Below are positions 17,868 through 25,623 of a DNA stretch of 64,000 nucleotides, in pieces; the first letter of the stretch is position 1; each line of letters opens with the position of its first letter. The stretch covers positions 32,535 to 96,534 of the forward strand of contig CABUSV010000009.1 of the NCBI GenBank assembly GCA_902494345.1, in the 5' to 3' direction. Position numbers and translations under genes: made by a program. The stretch is from an uncultured Collinsella sp. Its GTDB lineage: Bacteria > Actinomycetota > Coriobacteriia > Coriobacteriales > Coriobacteriaceae. The notes below the pieces were generated by a model. The model saw only the letters and a list, made by a program, of their open reading frames with translations. It did not search any database and was not told the origin of the DNA.

Positions 17868-19604
17868 CTACTCACCTCCCTTCATTTGCGATTCCGCGAT
17901 GGCGCGGTACACCTCGCAGGTTTCCATAAGCTCGTCATGCGTGCCCAAGCCCACAACCTCGCCGTCCTTGACCACGACAATCTGGTCGGCGTGCAAGATC
18001 GTCGAGATGCGCTGCGCGATGATGAGCACCGCAGCGTCACGCGTCTCATCTTGCAACGCATGGCGCAGGGCCGCATCGGTCTTAAAGTCCAGAGCCGAGA
18101 AACTATCGTCGAAGATATACAGGTCGGCGCGCTTCATGAGCGCACGGGCGATGGCCAGACGTTGGCGCTGGCCGCCCGAAAAGTTCGTGCCGCCCTGCGC
18201 CACCGGGGTATCGAGCCCCTGCGGCTGATCGAGTACAAAGGTGCTCTGAGCAACCTCAAGCGCGTGAAGCATGTCAGTCTCGGTCGCGTCCTCGTTGCCA
18301 AAGCGCAGATTGCTTGCCACGGTGCCCGAGAACAGCCACGCCTTCTGCGGCACATAGGCAATGCGCCCGCGAATCTCGCCTTGCGAAAGCTCGCGCAGAT
18401 CGATGCCGTCCAGGCGAATGGCGCCCTTGGTGGCATCGTGGAAGCGCAGCAGAAGCTTTGCCACCGTCGACTTGCCCGAACCCGTCGAGCCGACGATTGC
18501 GGTCGTCTGACCGCGACGACAAGTAAAGTTCAAATTGCACAGCGTGTCCTTGTCGGCGTCGTCAAAGCGAAACGACATATGATCGAACACGGCGACCGCA
18601 TCGGCCCCGTCCTTTGAGTCGGACGCGGCCGCATCAAGCGTACGCTGGCCATCGACGATGCTCGGCTCAATCTCCAGCACTTGCTGTGCACGGCTTAGGC
18701 ATGCCGCGGCGCGTGGCAGCGTTAGCACCACCATCTGCGCCATCATCACAAAGAACAGGATCAGGATCGCGTACTCCAGCACGGCCGAGATGCTACCGAT
18801 TTGCATGGCGTGGGCGCCTACGCGGTTGCCGCCCACCCACAGCACCGCCACCTCGGCGATGTTCATCAAAAAGAAGCTTGAGCTGTCGAGGCCCACAAAC
18901 AGGTGGTTGACTTTGATGGCGTTGGCGGCGTATTCGCTAAACACCTCGTCCAGACGCCGTTCCTCGTGGCGCTCCTTGTTAAACGCACGGATGACGCGCA
19001 CGCCCACAATATTTTCGCGCAGCACCACGTTCATGCGGTCGATAAAGCCCTGTAGGCGCATAAAAATCGGCGCCGCGTTGGCAACCGTAAAGACCGCCGC
19101 CACCAGCACAATCGCAACGACTACGCCCAGAAGCGTGCCCATGGCGGGATCGATAAACCAGGCGAAGATGATGCCCGCCACAGCCAAAAAAGGCACGGGC
19201 AGCACCAGCTGAATCGTCTGCAGAATCGCCTGCTGAATCACGTTGATGTCGTTGAGCGAGCGCGTGATCATCGATCCGGTGCCAAAGCGCTCAAAATCGC
19301 TGGCCGCGAGCTCGAGCGATTTGTCGTACACGGCATTGCGGATATCGCAAGCCACGTTGGCGGCCAGGCGCGCCGAAAGATAGCAGCCCAGCACCGTACC
19401 GCCGCTAGCCATGCTGGTCGCGATAAACATGTATAGGCCGTTGCGTAAAATGTAGTCGACATCGCCCGTGGTAATACCGGTGTTGACCATGTTCGCCAGC
19501 ATCGTGGGAACCAACAGCGTACCGACGTTATCCACCAGCAGCACCAGCAGCGTCACTGCGACAAGCCCTCGATATGGCTTTAGAAACCTCATTAACAGTC
19601 GCAC
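17868..19604 (-). CDS. ABC exporter subunit A (heterodimer partner, degenerate ATPase site)
   Basis: The product (578 residues) has the exporter membrane domain from about residue 5 to 300 and an ATPase domain from about 335. Walker A is GSTGSGKST and the signature is NFSGGQRQRLAIARAL. Walker B reads YIFDDSFSALD, with Asp where the catalytic Glu is expected. Such a degenerate site paired with a canonical partner is the hallmark of heterodimeric exporters (TM287/288, LmrCD type), which fits the adjacent subunit. The gene starts either at GTG 19604 or at ATG 19592, which overlaps the MarR stop codon as TAATG. It is therefore in one operon with the MarR regulator, which suggests ligand-induced efflux. 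Confidence 0.93.
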   Translation of the reverse strand: MRLLMRFLKPYRGLVAVTLLVLLVDNVGTLLVPTMLANMVNTGITTGDVDYILRNGLYMFIATSMASGGTVLGCYLSARLAANVACDIRNAVYDKSLELAASDFERFGTGSMITRSLNDINVIQQAILQTIQLVLPVPFLAVAGIIFAWFIDPAMGTLLGVVVAIVLVAAVFTVANAAPIFMRLQGFIDRMNVVLRENIVGVRVIRAFNKERHEERRLDEVFSEYAANAIKVNHLFVGLDSSSFFLMNIAEVAVLWVGGNRVGAHAMQIGSISAVLEYAILILFFVMMAQMVVLTLPRAAACLSRAQQVLEIEPSIVDGQRTLDAAASDSKDGADAVAVFDHMSFRFDDADKDTLCNLNFTCRRGQTTAIVGSTGSGKSTVAKLLLRFHDATKGAIRLDGIDLRELSQGEIRGRIAYVPQKAWLFSGTVASNLRFGNEDATETDMLHALEVAQSTFVLDQPQGLDTPVAQGGTNFSGGQRQRLAIARALMKRADLYIFDDSFSALDFKTDAALRHALQDETRDAAVLIIAQRISTILHADQIVVVKDGEVVGLGTHDELMETCEVYRAIAESQMKGGE

Positions 19605-20092
19605 GACTCCCCCTCACCTTGATTCTCGGCTTGGCTCTCGGCAGCGATATGCTGCTTAAAGGCATCGCACTCATCGCCGAGCACCTGAGAGAATTTGCCG
19701 ATCAAGCGCATAATCTCGCGCTGCTCACATGGCTCAAGCGCGCCAAAGGCTCGCTGCTCGGCCTTGAGTGCCGGCAGCGCATAACGCTCGGCAAATCGCC
19801 TGCCCTCTTCGGTCAGGCTCACAACCTTGTTCTTACGGCTGCCTTCGGCAAACTCCAACGTTGCGAAGCCCCGCGCCGTCAAGGTTTTAATTGCCGAGTT
19901 GATGGTCTGCTTGCTGTAGAACCATTCGCTTGTCAGACGGCTTACGGCAATACTGCCGCCCGCCGTGCTGGTGTCGACGAGCATCCAATAGGCGCAGTCC
20001 GAAAGGCCGCAGGCGCGCGAGAACTCCGAATAGATATGGTCGAGTCCATTGAGCAACCGGTCGAAGTCGACCAGCGTAACCGCACTATTCAT
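19592..20092 (-). CDS. MarR family transcriptional regulator of the downstream ABC exporter
   Basis: A 166-residue winged-helix protein. SRLTSEWFYSKQTINSAIKTL is the recognition region, followed by the wing and LTEEGRRFAERY, as in MarR proteins. The C-terminal stretch is acidic and Cys-ending. The gene is first in an operon with two exporter subunits, and two direct operator-like repeats overlap its promoter (20111-20168). It is most probably an autorepressor that releases the operon when a substrate of the exporter binds. Confidence 0.88.
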   Translation of the reverse strand: MNSAVTLVDFDRLLNGLDHIYSEFSRACGLSDCAYWMLVDTSTAGGSIAVSRLTSEWFYSKQTINSAIKTLTARGFATLEFAEGSRKNKVVSLTEEGRRFAERYALPALKAEQRAFGALEPCEQREIMRLIGKFSQVLGDECDAFKQHIAAESQAENQGEGESCDC

Positions 20093-20110
20093 CTATCCCA
20101 CCATTCAATT

Positions 20111-20168
20111 GTCCGATTTTTGACCAATTATGTGTCTCTAGATTAGTCCGAGTTTTGACTATCGTCAA
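20111..20168 (-). promoter_or_regulatory. Promoter with two operator repeats for the MarR-ABC operon
   Basis: On the minus strand TTGACG (20163-20168) and TAATCT (20140-20145) are separated by 17 bp. GTCAAAACTCGGAC (20146-20159) lies within the spacer, and GTCAAAAATCGGAC (20111-20124) repeats it 35 bp downstream, between the -10 box and the ATG. The repeats differ at one base and are oriented alike. They are the best candidates for MarR binding sites. Confidence 0.7.
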
Positions 20169-20216
20169 CAGGCTCTCCGCAAATGCGTGCATTTTTACGG
20201 CCTATCGGCAGAAAAA

Positions 20217-20247
20217 GACCGCCGGCGCGGGGGCGGCGCCAGCGGTC
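20217..20247 (-). terminator. Terminator after the 96-residue protein
   Basis: On the minus strand GACCGCTGGCGC pairs with GCGCCGGCGGTC and is followed by TTTTTCT. Confidence 0.88.
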
Positions 20248-20273
20248 ACGTGAAAATCGAGTTTTATTGCCTG

Positions 20274-20564
20274 TTAAGCGGCGACGGCCTCATAGACCGT
20301 AGCGCCCGAGAAGCTGTCATGCAGGCTCTTGCCGGCAATCCACGGCAGCTCGACGACCTCGCAGACCGTGTTGACCAGCTCGGAGCAGTCAGTAAAGTGG
20401 CCCTTGTCGTTGAGGGCCTCGCAATCCTGAACACGCCAATAGCCATCGGTGTGCGTGATGTAGTACTCGTGGTCGTTGATCGACACGAAAGCGCGCGTCT
20501 TGGAACGCAGCAGCTTCAGAAATCCTTCGAAGTCGGTCTCGACGACATCTCCAGCCTGGAACAT
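20274..20564 (-). CDS. Conserved-looking small protein of unknown function
   Basis: The gene starts at ATG 20564 behind a near-perfect GGAGGT and encodes 96 residues beginning MFQAGDVVETDFEGFLKLL. The protein is soluble and acidic with several aromatic residues (HEYYITHTDGYWRVQD) and no signal peptide or membrane segment. I do not recognise a family. A strong ribosome site and its own terminator indicate a real, well-translated gene. It is divergent from the nitroreductase gene. Confidence 0.75.
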   Translation of the reverse strand: MFQAGDVVETDFEGFLKLLRSKTRAFVSINDHEYYITHTDGYWRVQDCEALNDKGHFTDCSELVNTVCEVVELPWIAGKSLHDSFSGATVYEAVAA

Positions 20565-20858
20565 GATGTTACCTCCTGGCCCGGCGCCACCACGGCGCAT
20601 TGATAAACGTTGGTACTCCTTTAGTAAAACCTTTATCAGAGGTTATGCGTTCGTCATTTAGGCAAGTGGTAAAAAACCGCAGGGTAGACGGGATAAAACG
20701 TTTAACCATCCCATTGGTTTGTCACATTCTGAAGGTACTTTTATGCAAACCTACTTTCCCAATTGGAATCTATCCTTTTGGCCGGGCAATTGACCGTCTA
20801 TCGTTTGAGCCCGACGGGTATGAACGGGACATCTGCAACGCCACCGCAAGGAGACACC

Positions 20859-21380
20859 ATGGAGACTATCGAAGCACTCATTCACCGTCGCAGCTGCCGC
20901 AACTACAGCGATCGTCCCGTCGAGGCTGAAAAGCTTGCACGTATTATCGAAGCCGGCCAATATGCACCGAGCGGCATGGGCCGCCAGCCGGTGACATTTG
21001 TCGCCGTCACCGACCCCGCGACCGTCGAGCGTCTCTCACAGCTCAACGCCCAGGTCATGGGCAGCAACAGCGACCCCTTCTACGGTGCCAAGACCGTTGT
21101 GGTGGTGCTGGTTGACCGCAGCGTGCCCACCCATCTGGAAGACGGCTCGCTCGCCATGGGCAACTTGCTCAACGCCGCCTATGCACTGGGTGTCGATTCG
21201 TGCTGGATTCACCGCGCGCATGAGGTCTTTGACTCGCCCGAGGGCCTGGAGCTGTTGGCCAGCTGGGGCCTGCCCGCCGACGGCAGCCTGCGCGGTGTCG
21301 GTAACTGCATTTTGGGCTACGCCGAGGACACGCTACCCGAGGCAAAGCCGCGCCGCGACAACGTGGTGTACGTTAGGTAG
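20859..21380 (+). CDS. Nitroreductase family protein (FMN-dependent)
   Basis: Start ATG 20859 follows AAGGAG. The 173-residue product begins METIEALIHRRSCRNYSDRPV, the standard nitroreductase opening (RRSxRxY). It continues with QYAPSGMGRQPVTFVAV for FMN binding and ends with GVGNCILGYAED and RRDNVVYV. Members use FMN and NAD(P)H to reduce nitro groups, quinones or related compounds. The physiological substrate cannot be read from sequence. It is monocistronic; a REP-like hairpin lies 19 bp after its stop. Confidence 0.92.
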   Translation: METIEALIHRRSCRNYSDRPVEAEKLARIIEAGQYAPSGMGRQPVTFVAVTDPATVERLSQLNAQVMGSNSDPFYGAKTVVVVLVDRSVPTHLEDGSLAMGNLLNAAYALGVDSCWIHRAHEVFDSPEGLELLASWGLPADGSLRGVGNCILGYAEDTLPEAKPRRDNVVYVR

Positions 21381-21398
21381 CGCAGGAGTGTCCCAAAC

Positions 21399-21433
21399 TG
21401 CCGGCAGAAAAGGAACGTCCCCTTCTGCCGGCA
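21399..21433. repeat. REP-like hairpin (loop with GTCCCC)
   Basis: TGCCGGCAGAA pairs with TTCTGCCGGCA around a loop containing AAGGAACGTCCCC; GTGTCCC also occurs just upstream. It resembles the other palindromes of this window with a GGGACAG-like core. Confidence 0.65.
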
Positions 21434-21435
21434 AG

Positions 21436-22011
21436 CTATGTTGATATTTGAGTTGTCGTCGCTTCGCTTGTCTGGGTCGTTTCGGCGTCGTCGCCTTGCT
21501 TGTCTTCGTCCTTTTGCACATCGGCGATGGTGGAGGCCGCCGCAACGATACCGCGCTGGGGCGCGACGCTCGTCTGGGCCTGAGCGCCCTCGACAACTTC
21601 TGTACCTACATGCGCGAGCTCGGGCGATTTAAACATTGCGTCCAAGTTGGCGCCACCGCCGGCATATCCGAGCGCAGCGAGCGCGATGACGATCACTGCA
21701 ACGGCGGCCACGATCGGCACGTAGCGATGCCAGCCGGCGGGATTGAGCCCGCTGCGGCGAGCCGCCCCGCGGCTGATGTAGCCGAGCGTTCCGTCGTGCT
21801 TGAGCTTTGAGCCCACCACGCGTTTGCGGCCCCACAGCGAGGACTCTGCCTGCATTGCCAAGCGGGCGCTTGCCGAAGGATAGCCGTATTTAGTGCGCTT
21901 GAACGAGCCATCAAACCCCGAGGCGTGTTTGCCCCACGTCACCGATGTTGTGCGTCGGTTGACCGGCGCGGCACTCCGCCTTCTGCGGCTCGGTTTTGAA
22001 GTCTCAGCCAT
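21436..22011 (-). CDS. Hypothetical single-pass membrane protein with basic N-terminal domain
   Basis: The 191-residue protein (ATG 22011) has a basic, Ser/Arg-rich cytoplasmic part of about 95 residues, one membrane helix (about 97-117, YVPIVAAVAVIVIALAALGY) and an outer tail of about 70 residues ending in a Thr/Glu-rich low-complexity stretch. No domain is recognised. The topology suggests a positive-inside anchor with an extracytoplasmic tail. Next to it on the same strand lies the Fis-type regulator gene, upstream by transcription and ending 84 bp before this start, so cotranscription is possible. Confidence 0.7.
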   Translation of the reverse strand: MAETSKPSRRRRSAAPVNRRTTSVTWGKHASGFDGSFKRTKYGYPSASARLAMQAESSLWGRKRVVGSKLKHDGTLGYISRGAARRSGLNPAGWHRYVPIVAAVAVIVIALAALGYAGGGANLDAMFKSPELAHVGTEVVEGAQAQTSVAPQRGIVAAASTIADVQKDEDKQGDDAETTQTSEATTTQIST

Positions 22012-22095
22012 ATGCCCTCGCACGCCGTAACCAAATCGAAACAATAACGCTTTGGACTGTAGCACACGCGTCGCGTGCGGTCACGGGCGCCTCGC

Positions 22096-23313
22096 TCAAC
22101 GGTCATCGTCCTTCAGCAAGCGCCACAGCGTTGTACGGCTTATGCCCAGCACCTCCGCCGCACGGGTTCGGTTGCCGTGGAGATGGTCTACAACCAGATG
22201 CGCGATATCTCGCTCGGTATCGGCCAGCGGTCGCAGGATATACAGGTCACTTTCAAGCGTCGGGGCGCCAAAGGTTGCGGTCTTAATCACGTCCTCTTGG
22301 GCGAGCACTTCCTCCGCCACAGCGCGGTCCACCGTGCCCGTCCCCACCAATATATACAGTCGTTCCGAGACCTCGCGGAGCTGCAGATAGTTGCGCGGCC
22401 AGCGGTAAGCATCGAGCGTCTTCGTCGCCGCGGCAGACAGCGTGGGCGCTGCCGTCCCAAATGCATCAGCGAGATATTCCAAATAGCGCGCGACCTTCGT
22501 CGACGCGGCTCCCTGCTCGGCGATTGCCGGCGCGACGCTCACCGCACAGGCGAAGCGCTCGGTCACAAAGGCGGCTTGATCACTTTCGCCGCCGCCCGGC
22601 ATGTCATTCGCCGTCAGCACCACATGGCAGCGCGTCGCCAACGCGGTGTCGGTCATCGTGGAGACCAGCTCGCGGAGGCGCTGGGGGCCAACCGCGTTCC
22701 AGCCCTCAATGCAAAGGGTCAGCCCCATTTGGAACAACGGCGATTCGACGCTTTTGAGTACATGGCGCCAACCGCGCTCGGTGAGCTCATCGAGCGCAAC
22801 GGAAACAAAGGGCTGATCGGCAAAAGGACCGTCCAGATAGAGGCGCTTGGCGATCTCGACCTGACCCGCTCCCAGCTCGCCCTCGAGCATAAGAGGCACA
22901 CCGCGCGCGTAACTCTCTGCAACCGGCGCAGCCACCGAGGCCGCCCCCTCAACGATGCCGTACGCGCTCGATTCGTAGCGGGCCTCAACTTCGTCGGCGT
23001 TGAGCCACTCGATGCCCGCATGCGCCGCGGCACCGCGCACCTCGCGGACCACGACGACCCAAAGCCCCCCGCCCTCTTTGTCGGTGGGGCGAACGGTCAG
23101 GCTCAGGCGCGCACCCGCACGCCCCATAACCAGACGCGCGCCGTCTCCTATACGGTCGAGGCGCTCAGCGACAAAAGTCGCCACACCCCGCTCAAGCGCC
23201 GCGTCATTCATGGTCGAGATCGCGACGTCTCCACGCGCATCGATTGCCAATGCCGATGCCCCGGCAGCAGCCAGGGCATCGGTCAAGATGTTCAGCTTGG
23301 CATCGCTATCCAT
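22096..23313 (-). CDS. Fis-type helix-turn-helix regulator with degenerate NtrC-like AAA domain
   Basis: Starting at ATG 23313 (MDSDAKLNILTDALAAAG), the 405-residue protein has a sensor-like N-terminal third, a central region aligned with sigma-54 activator AAA domains, and a C-terminal Fis helix-turn-helix (GNRTRAAEVLGISRTTLWRLL). The AAA part is badly eroded. The P-loop reads GELGAGQVEIA rather than GExGTGKExxA, no GAFTGA loop is visible, and the WPGNVREL motif is WPRNYLQLREV. It is unlikely to hydrolyse ATP or contact sigma-54 in the usual way, so it probably acts as a conventional regulator. Its neighbour YeiH is a possible target. Confidence 0.8.
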   Translation of the reverse strand: MDSDAKLNILTDALAAAGASALAIDARGDVAISTMNDAALERGVATFVAERLDRIGDGARLVMGRAGARLSLTVRPTDKEGGGLWVVVVREVRGAAAHAGIEWLNADEVEARYESSAYGIVEGAASVAAPVAESYARGVPLMLEGELGAGQVEIAKRLYLDGPFADQPFVSVALDELTERGWRHVLKSVESPLFQMGLTLCIEGWNAVGPQRLRELVSTMTDTALATRCHVVLTANDMPGGGESDQAAFVTERFACAVSVAPAIAEQGAASTKVARYLEYLADAFGTAAPTLSAAATKTLDAYRWPRNYLQLREVSERLYILVGTGTVDRAVAEEVLAQEDVIKTATFGAPTLESDLYILRPLADTERDIAHLVVDHLHGNRTRAAEVLGISRTTLWRLLKDDDR

Positions 23314-23438
23314 GATTTGCCCCTGTCCGTAGCGACGTGCAACCGCCGACGGTCGCACGGCCGAGTGTTTCAGAATTGAACGATATTGCCCACCAAACAC
23401 TATAGGGCAGAAAGCGCCGTCCTGCGAATATAGGTGTT

Positions 23439-23526
23439 GCCCCGCATCGCCATCCTGGCGGGGCGATAAGAGCTCTTCGGGACTTATAAACCTGCGGACA
23501 AGCCATACCCGCAAGAGCTCCTATCG
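23439..23526. repeat. Tandem hairpins downstream of yeiH
   Basis: GCCCCGC (23439-23445) pairs with GCGGGGC (23458-23464). CGATAAGAGCTCTT (23464-23477) pairs with AAGAGCTCCTATCG (23513-23526) with one mismatch. They lie between the yeiH stop codon and the start of the Fis-type regulator and could terminate yeiH mRNA. Confidence 0.5.
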
Positions 23527-23579
23527 CTCCACCGTGAGAATGCGCTCACCAGCACGCAGCACGCAAATAAGCTACTTCT

Positions 23580-24614
23580 CTACCAGATTCCCAGTACGTG
23601 CTGCATTCCCAAACTCATGCACGCGATGCCAATCCAGCAGCAAAAGCCCAGCGCGATGGGCTTGCCGCCCTTTTTGACCAGCTCGACGATATCGGTATTA
23701 AAACCAATAGCCGCCATGGCCATCACAATAAAGAACTTCGACAGCTCCTTGATGGGCGCCGTAATGGATGCAGGAAGCTGAAGCACCGTAGTGATCACGC
23801 TCGCCAGCACAAAGAACAGCACAAACATGGGAAACGCGCGTTTAAGGGAGAACGTGCTTTTGGCGTCACCGCCGGCCTTGCGCGCCAGATGCATCTGCCA
23901 GCATGCGAGGACCAACGTGATGGGAATGATGGCCAGCGTCCTGGTGAGCTTGACCACCGTGGCGCTCTCGAGCACATTGGCGCCGGGATGCATGCTGTCC
24001 CAAGCGCTCGCCGCAGCCGTTACGGACGAGGTGTCGTTGATGGCGGTACCGGCAAACAGGCCAAAGCCCTCGTTGGTCAGCCCGAGCATGCCGCCGAGCG
24101 TCGGAAACACGAGCGCCGCGATAACGTTAAACAGGAAGATGACCGAAATGGCCTGGGCAATCTCGCGATCGTCGGCATCGATGACGGGTGCGGTCGCAGC
24201 GATGGCCGAACCGCCGCAAATCGACGAACCCACACCCACAAGCGTCGCGATCTTACCCGGCACGTTCATAACGCGGCAGAGCACAAAGGCGATGACAAGC
24301 GAGGTCGAGATCGTCGCCACGATAATCGGCAGCGACTGGGCGCCCTTGGACAGAATCTGGGAGAGGTTCATGCCAAAGCCAAGCAGGATAACCGCGTACT
24401 GCAAGACTTTTTTGGACGTATAGGTGACGCCAGCGGCGAGCTGTTCGCGACGATTCTTGGGAAAGACGAGCGCCAGGACCATGCCAAAGAGGATGGCAAA
24501 TACCGGACCGCCGACCACCTCAATTTGTTTGCCGAGCAACGTCGCGGGAATGGCGATGATCAGGCAGAACAAGACGCCTTTCCAGCGCTCGCATACGATG
24601 TTTGCCAGTTGCAT
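23580..24614 (-). CDS. yeiH: YeiH family putative sulfate exporter
   Basis: The 344-residue integral membrane protein has about ten hydrophobic helices and the YeiH/UPF0324 signature VGVGSSICGGSAIAATAPV, followed by SVIFLFNVIAALVFPTLG and FAGTAINDTSSVTAAA. The family is annotated as putative sulfate exporters on limited evidence; in other bacteria the gene is linked to sulfonate or taurine degradation. No such degradation gene is present here. A GntR regulator is divergent and may control it. ATG 24614 has AAGGA eight bases upstream. Confidence 0.92.
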   Translation of the reverse strand: MQLANIVCERWKGVLFCLIIAIPATLLGKQIEVVGGPVFAILFGMVLALVFPKNRREQLAAGVTYTSKKVLQYAVILLGFGMNLSQILSKGAQSLPIIVATISTSLVIAFVLCRVMNVPGKIATLVGVGSSICGGSAIAATAPVIDADDREIAQAISVIFLFNVIAALVFPTLGGMLGLTNEGFGLFAGTAINDTSSVTAAASAWDSMHPGANVLESATVVKLTRTLAIIPITLVLACWQMHLARKAGGDAKSTFSLKRAFPMFVLFFVLASVITTVLQLPASITAPIKELSKFFIVMAMAAIGFNTDIVELVKKGGKPIALGFCCWIGIACMSLGMQHVLGIW

Positions 24615-24777
24615 ATGGGATTCCTTCTTTCTATTTCACGTTTGCGACGGCTTATGATACGGCAACATTGAGCGCAGCCTTGCGCAAACACAGGCTAAGG
24701 TGCCGCAATAGTTCTCAGGCAAGAGCCGAATTACCCACCGCGGAGAGCTGATTCGCGGCATAATTAACAACTGACAT

Positions 24778-25509
24778 ATGAGTTTGATAGAACGGTTGCG
24801 AGGCGCTATGGAAGAATCGATGCACGTCGGCGAGCAGGAAACGAGCCTACAGGACCAGTCCTACCACACCATTCGACGCAAAATCGTCTACCTGGACTAC
24901 AAGCCGGGCGAAAAGCTGGGCGTCAAGCAGCTTTGCGATGACCTGGACATGGGTCGCACGCCCGTGCGCGAGGCACTGGTGCGTCTGGCGCAAGAGGGCC
25001 TGGTGCGCACCGTGCCCCAAAGCGGCACCTACGTCTCACCCATCAACCTCACCCTTGCCGAGAGTGCCTGTTACATCCGCGAACATCTGGAAAAGCAGGT
25101 GATCGTGGAATGCTGTGCACGCGCCACGTCGGCCGGCATCGAGCAACTCGACCGCGCCATCGCGCTGCAGGAAAAGGCCATGGCCGAAGAGGATCGCATC
25201 GGCTTCTTTTTGAGCGACAACCTCATGCATCACATGATTTTTAGCATCGCATGTCGCAGCACCGTGTGGTCGTGGCTCGAAGAGACCAATGCCGACCTGG
25301 AGCGCTTCCGCTGGCTGCGCGCCGCCACGCAGGTTCTCGACAATCAGGACATCGTGAACGAGCACAAGCAGATTCGCCGCGCTATCGCCGGTCGCGACCC
25401 CATCGAAGCGAGCTTTTTGGTCAGCAAGCACCTGCATATGATGTTCCGCAACCAGACCGAGGTTCTGGACCAGTTCCCCGAGTACTTCGAGACCAGCAAG
25501 CTCCGCTAA
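24778..25509 (+). CDS. GntR family regulator, FadR/FCD subfamily
   Basis: The 243-residue product has a GntR winged helix at about residues 25-90 (GVKQLCDDLDMGRTPVREAL, then LVRTVPQSGTYVSP) and an all-helical FCD effector domain with YIREHLEKQVIVE and the metal/ligand region FLSDNLMHHMIFSIA. FCD regulators usually sense small carboxylates. The first ATG (24778) lacks a clear ribosome site. ATG 24808, with GCGAGG in front, is an alternative start that would remove ten residues before the DNA-binding domain. It is divergent from yeiH, which is its likely target. Confidence 0.9.
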   Translation: MSLIERLRGAMEESMHVGEQETSLQDQSYHTIRRKIVYLDYKPGEKLGVKQLCDDLDMGRTPVREALVRLAQEGLVRTVPQSGTYVSPINLTLAESACYIREHLEKQVIVECCARATSAGIEQLDRAIALQEKAMAEEDRIGFFLSDNLMHHMIFSIACRSTVWSWLEETNADLERFRWLRAATQVLDNQDIVNEHKQIRRAIAGRDPIEASFLVSKHLHMMFRNQTEVLDQFPEYFETSKLR

Positions 25510-25542
25510 CCTGCCAAAAAGGGACAGGTTCATTTTGGCAGG
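25510..25542. repeat. REP-like hairpin, CCTGCCAAAA family copy 1
   Basis: CCTGCCAAAA pairs with TTTTGGCAGG around AGGGACAGGTTCA, followed by TTTTATCTGGG. Two further copies lie at 38945 and 39505, with the same loop and the same 3' flank. Confidence 0.8.
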
Positions 25543-25564
25543 TTTTATCTGGGCAAATGCAGAA

Positions 25565-25600
25565 AAGGCCCGGCTCCGTCTTGATGCGGAGCCGGGCCTT
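25565..25600 (-). terminator. Terminator after glmS
   Basis: AAGGCCCGGCTCCG pairs with CGGAGCCGGGCCTT; on the minus strand TTTTCT follows. It also faces the end of the GntR gene. Confidence 0.88.
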
Positions 25601-25623
25601 AGTCGCTAGAACGGCGGAACCAA

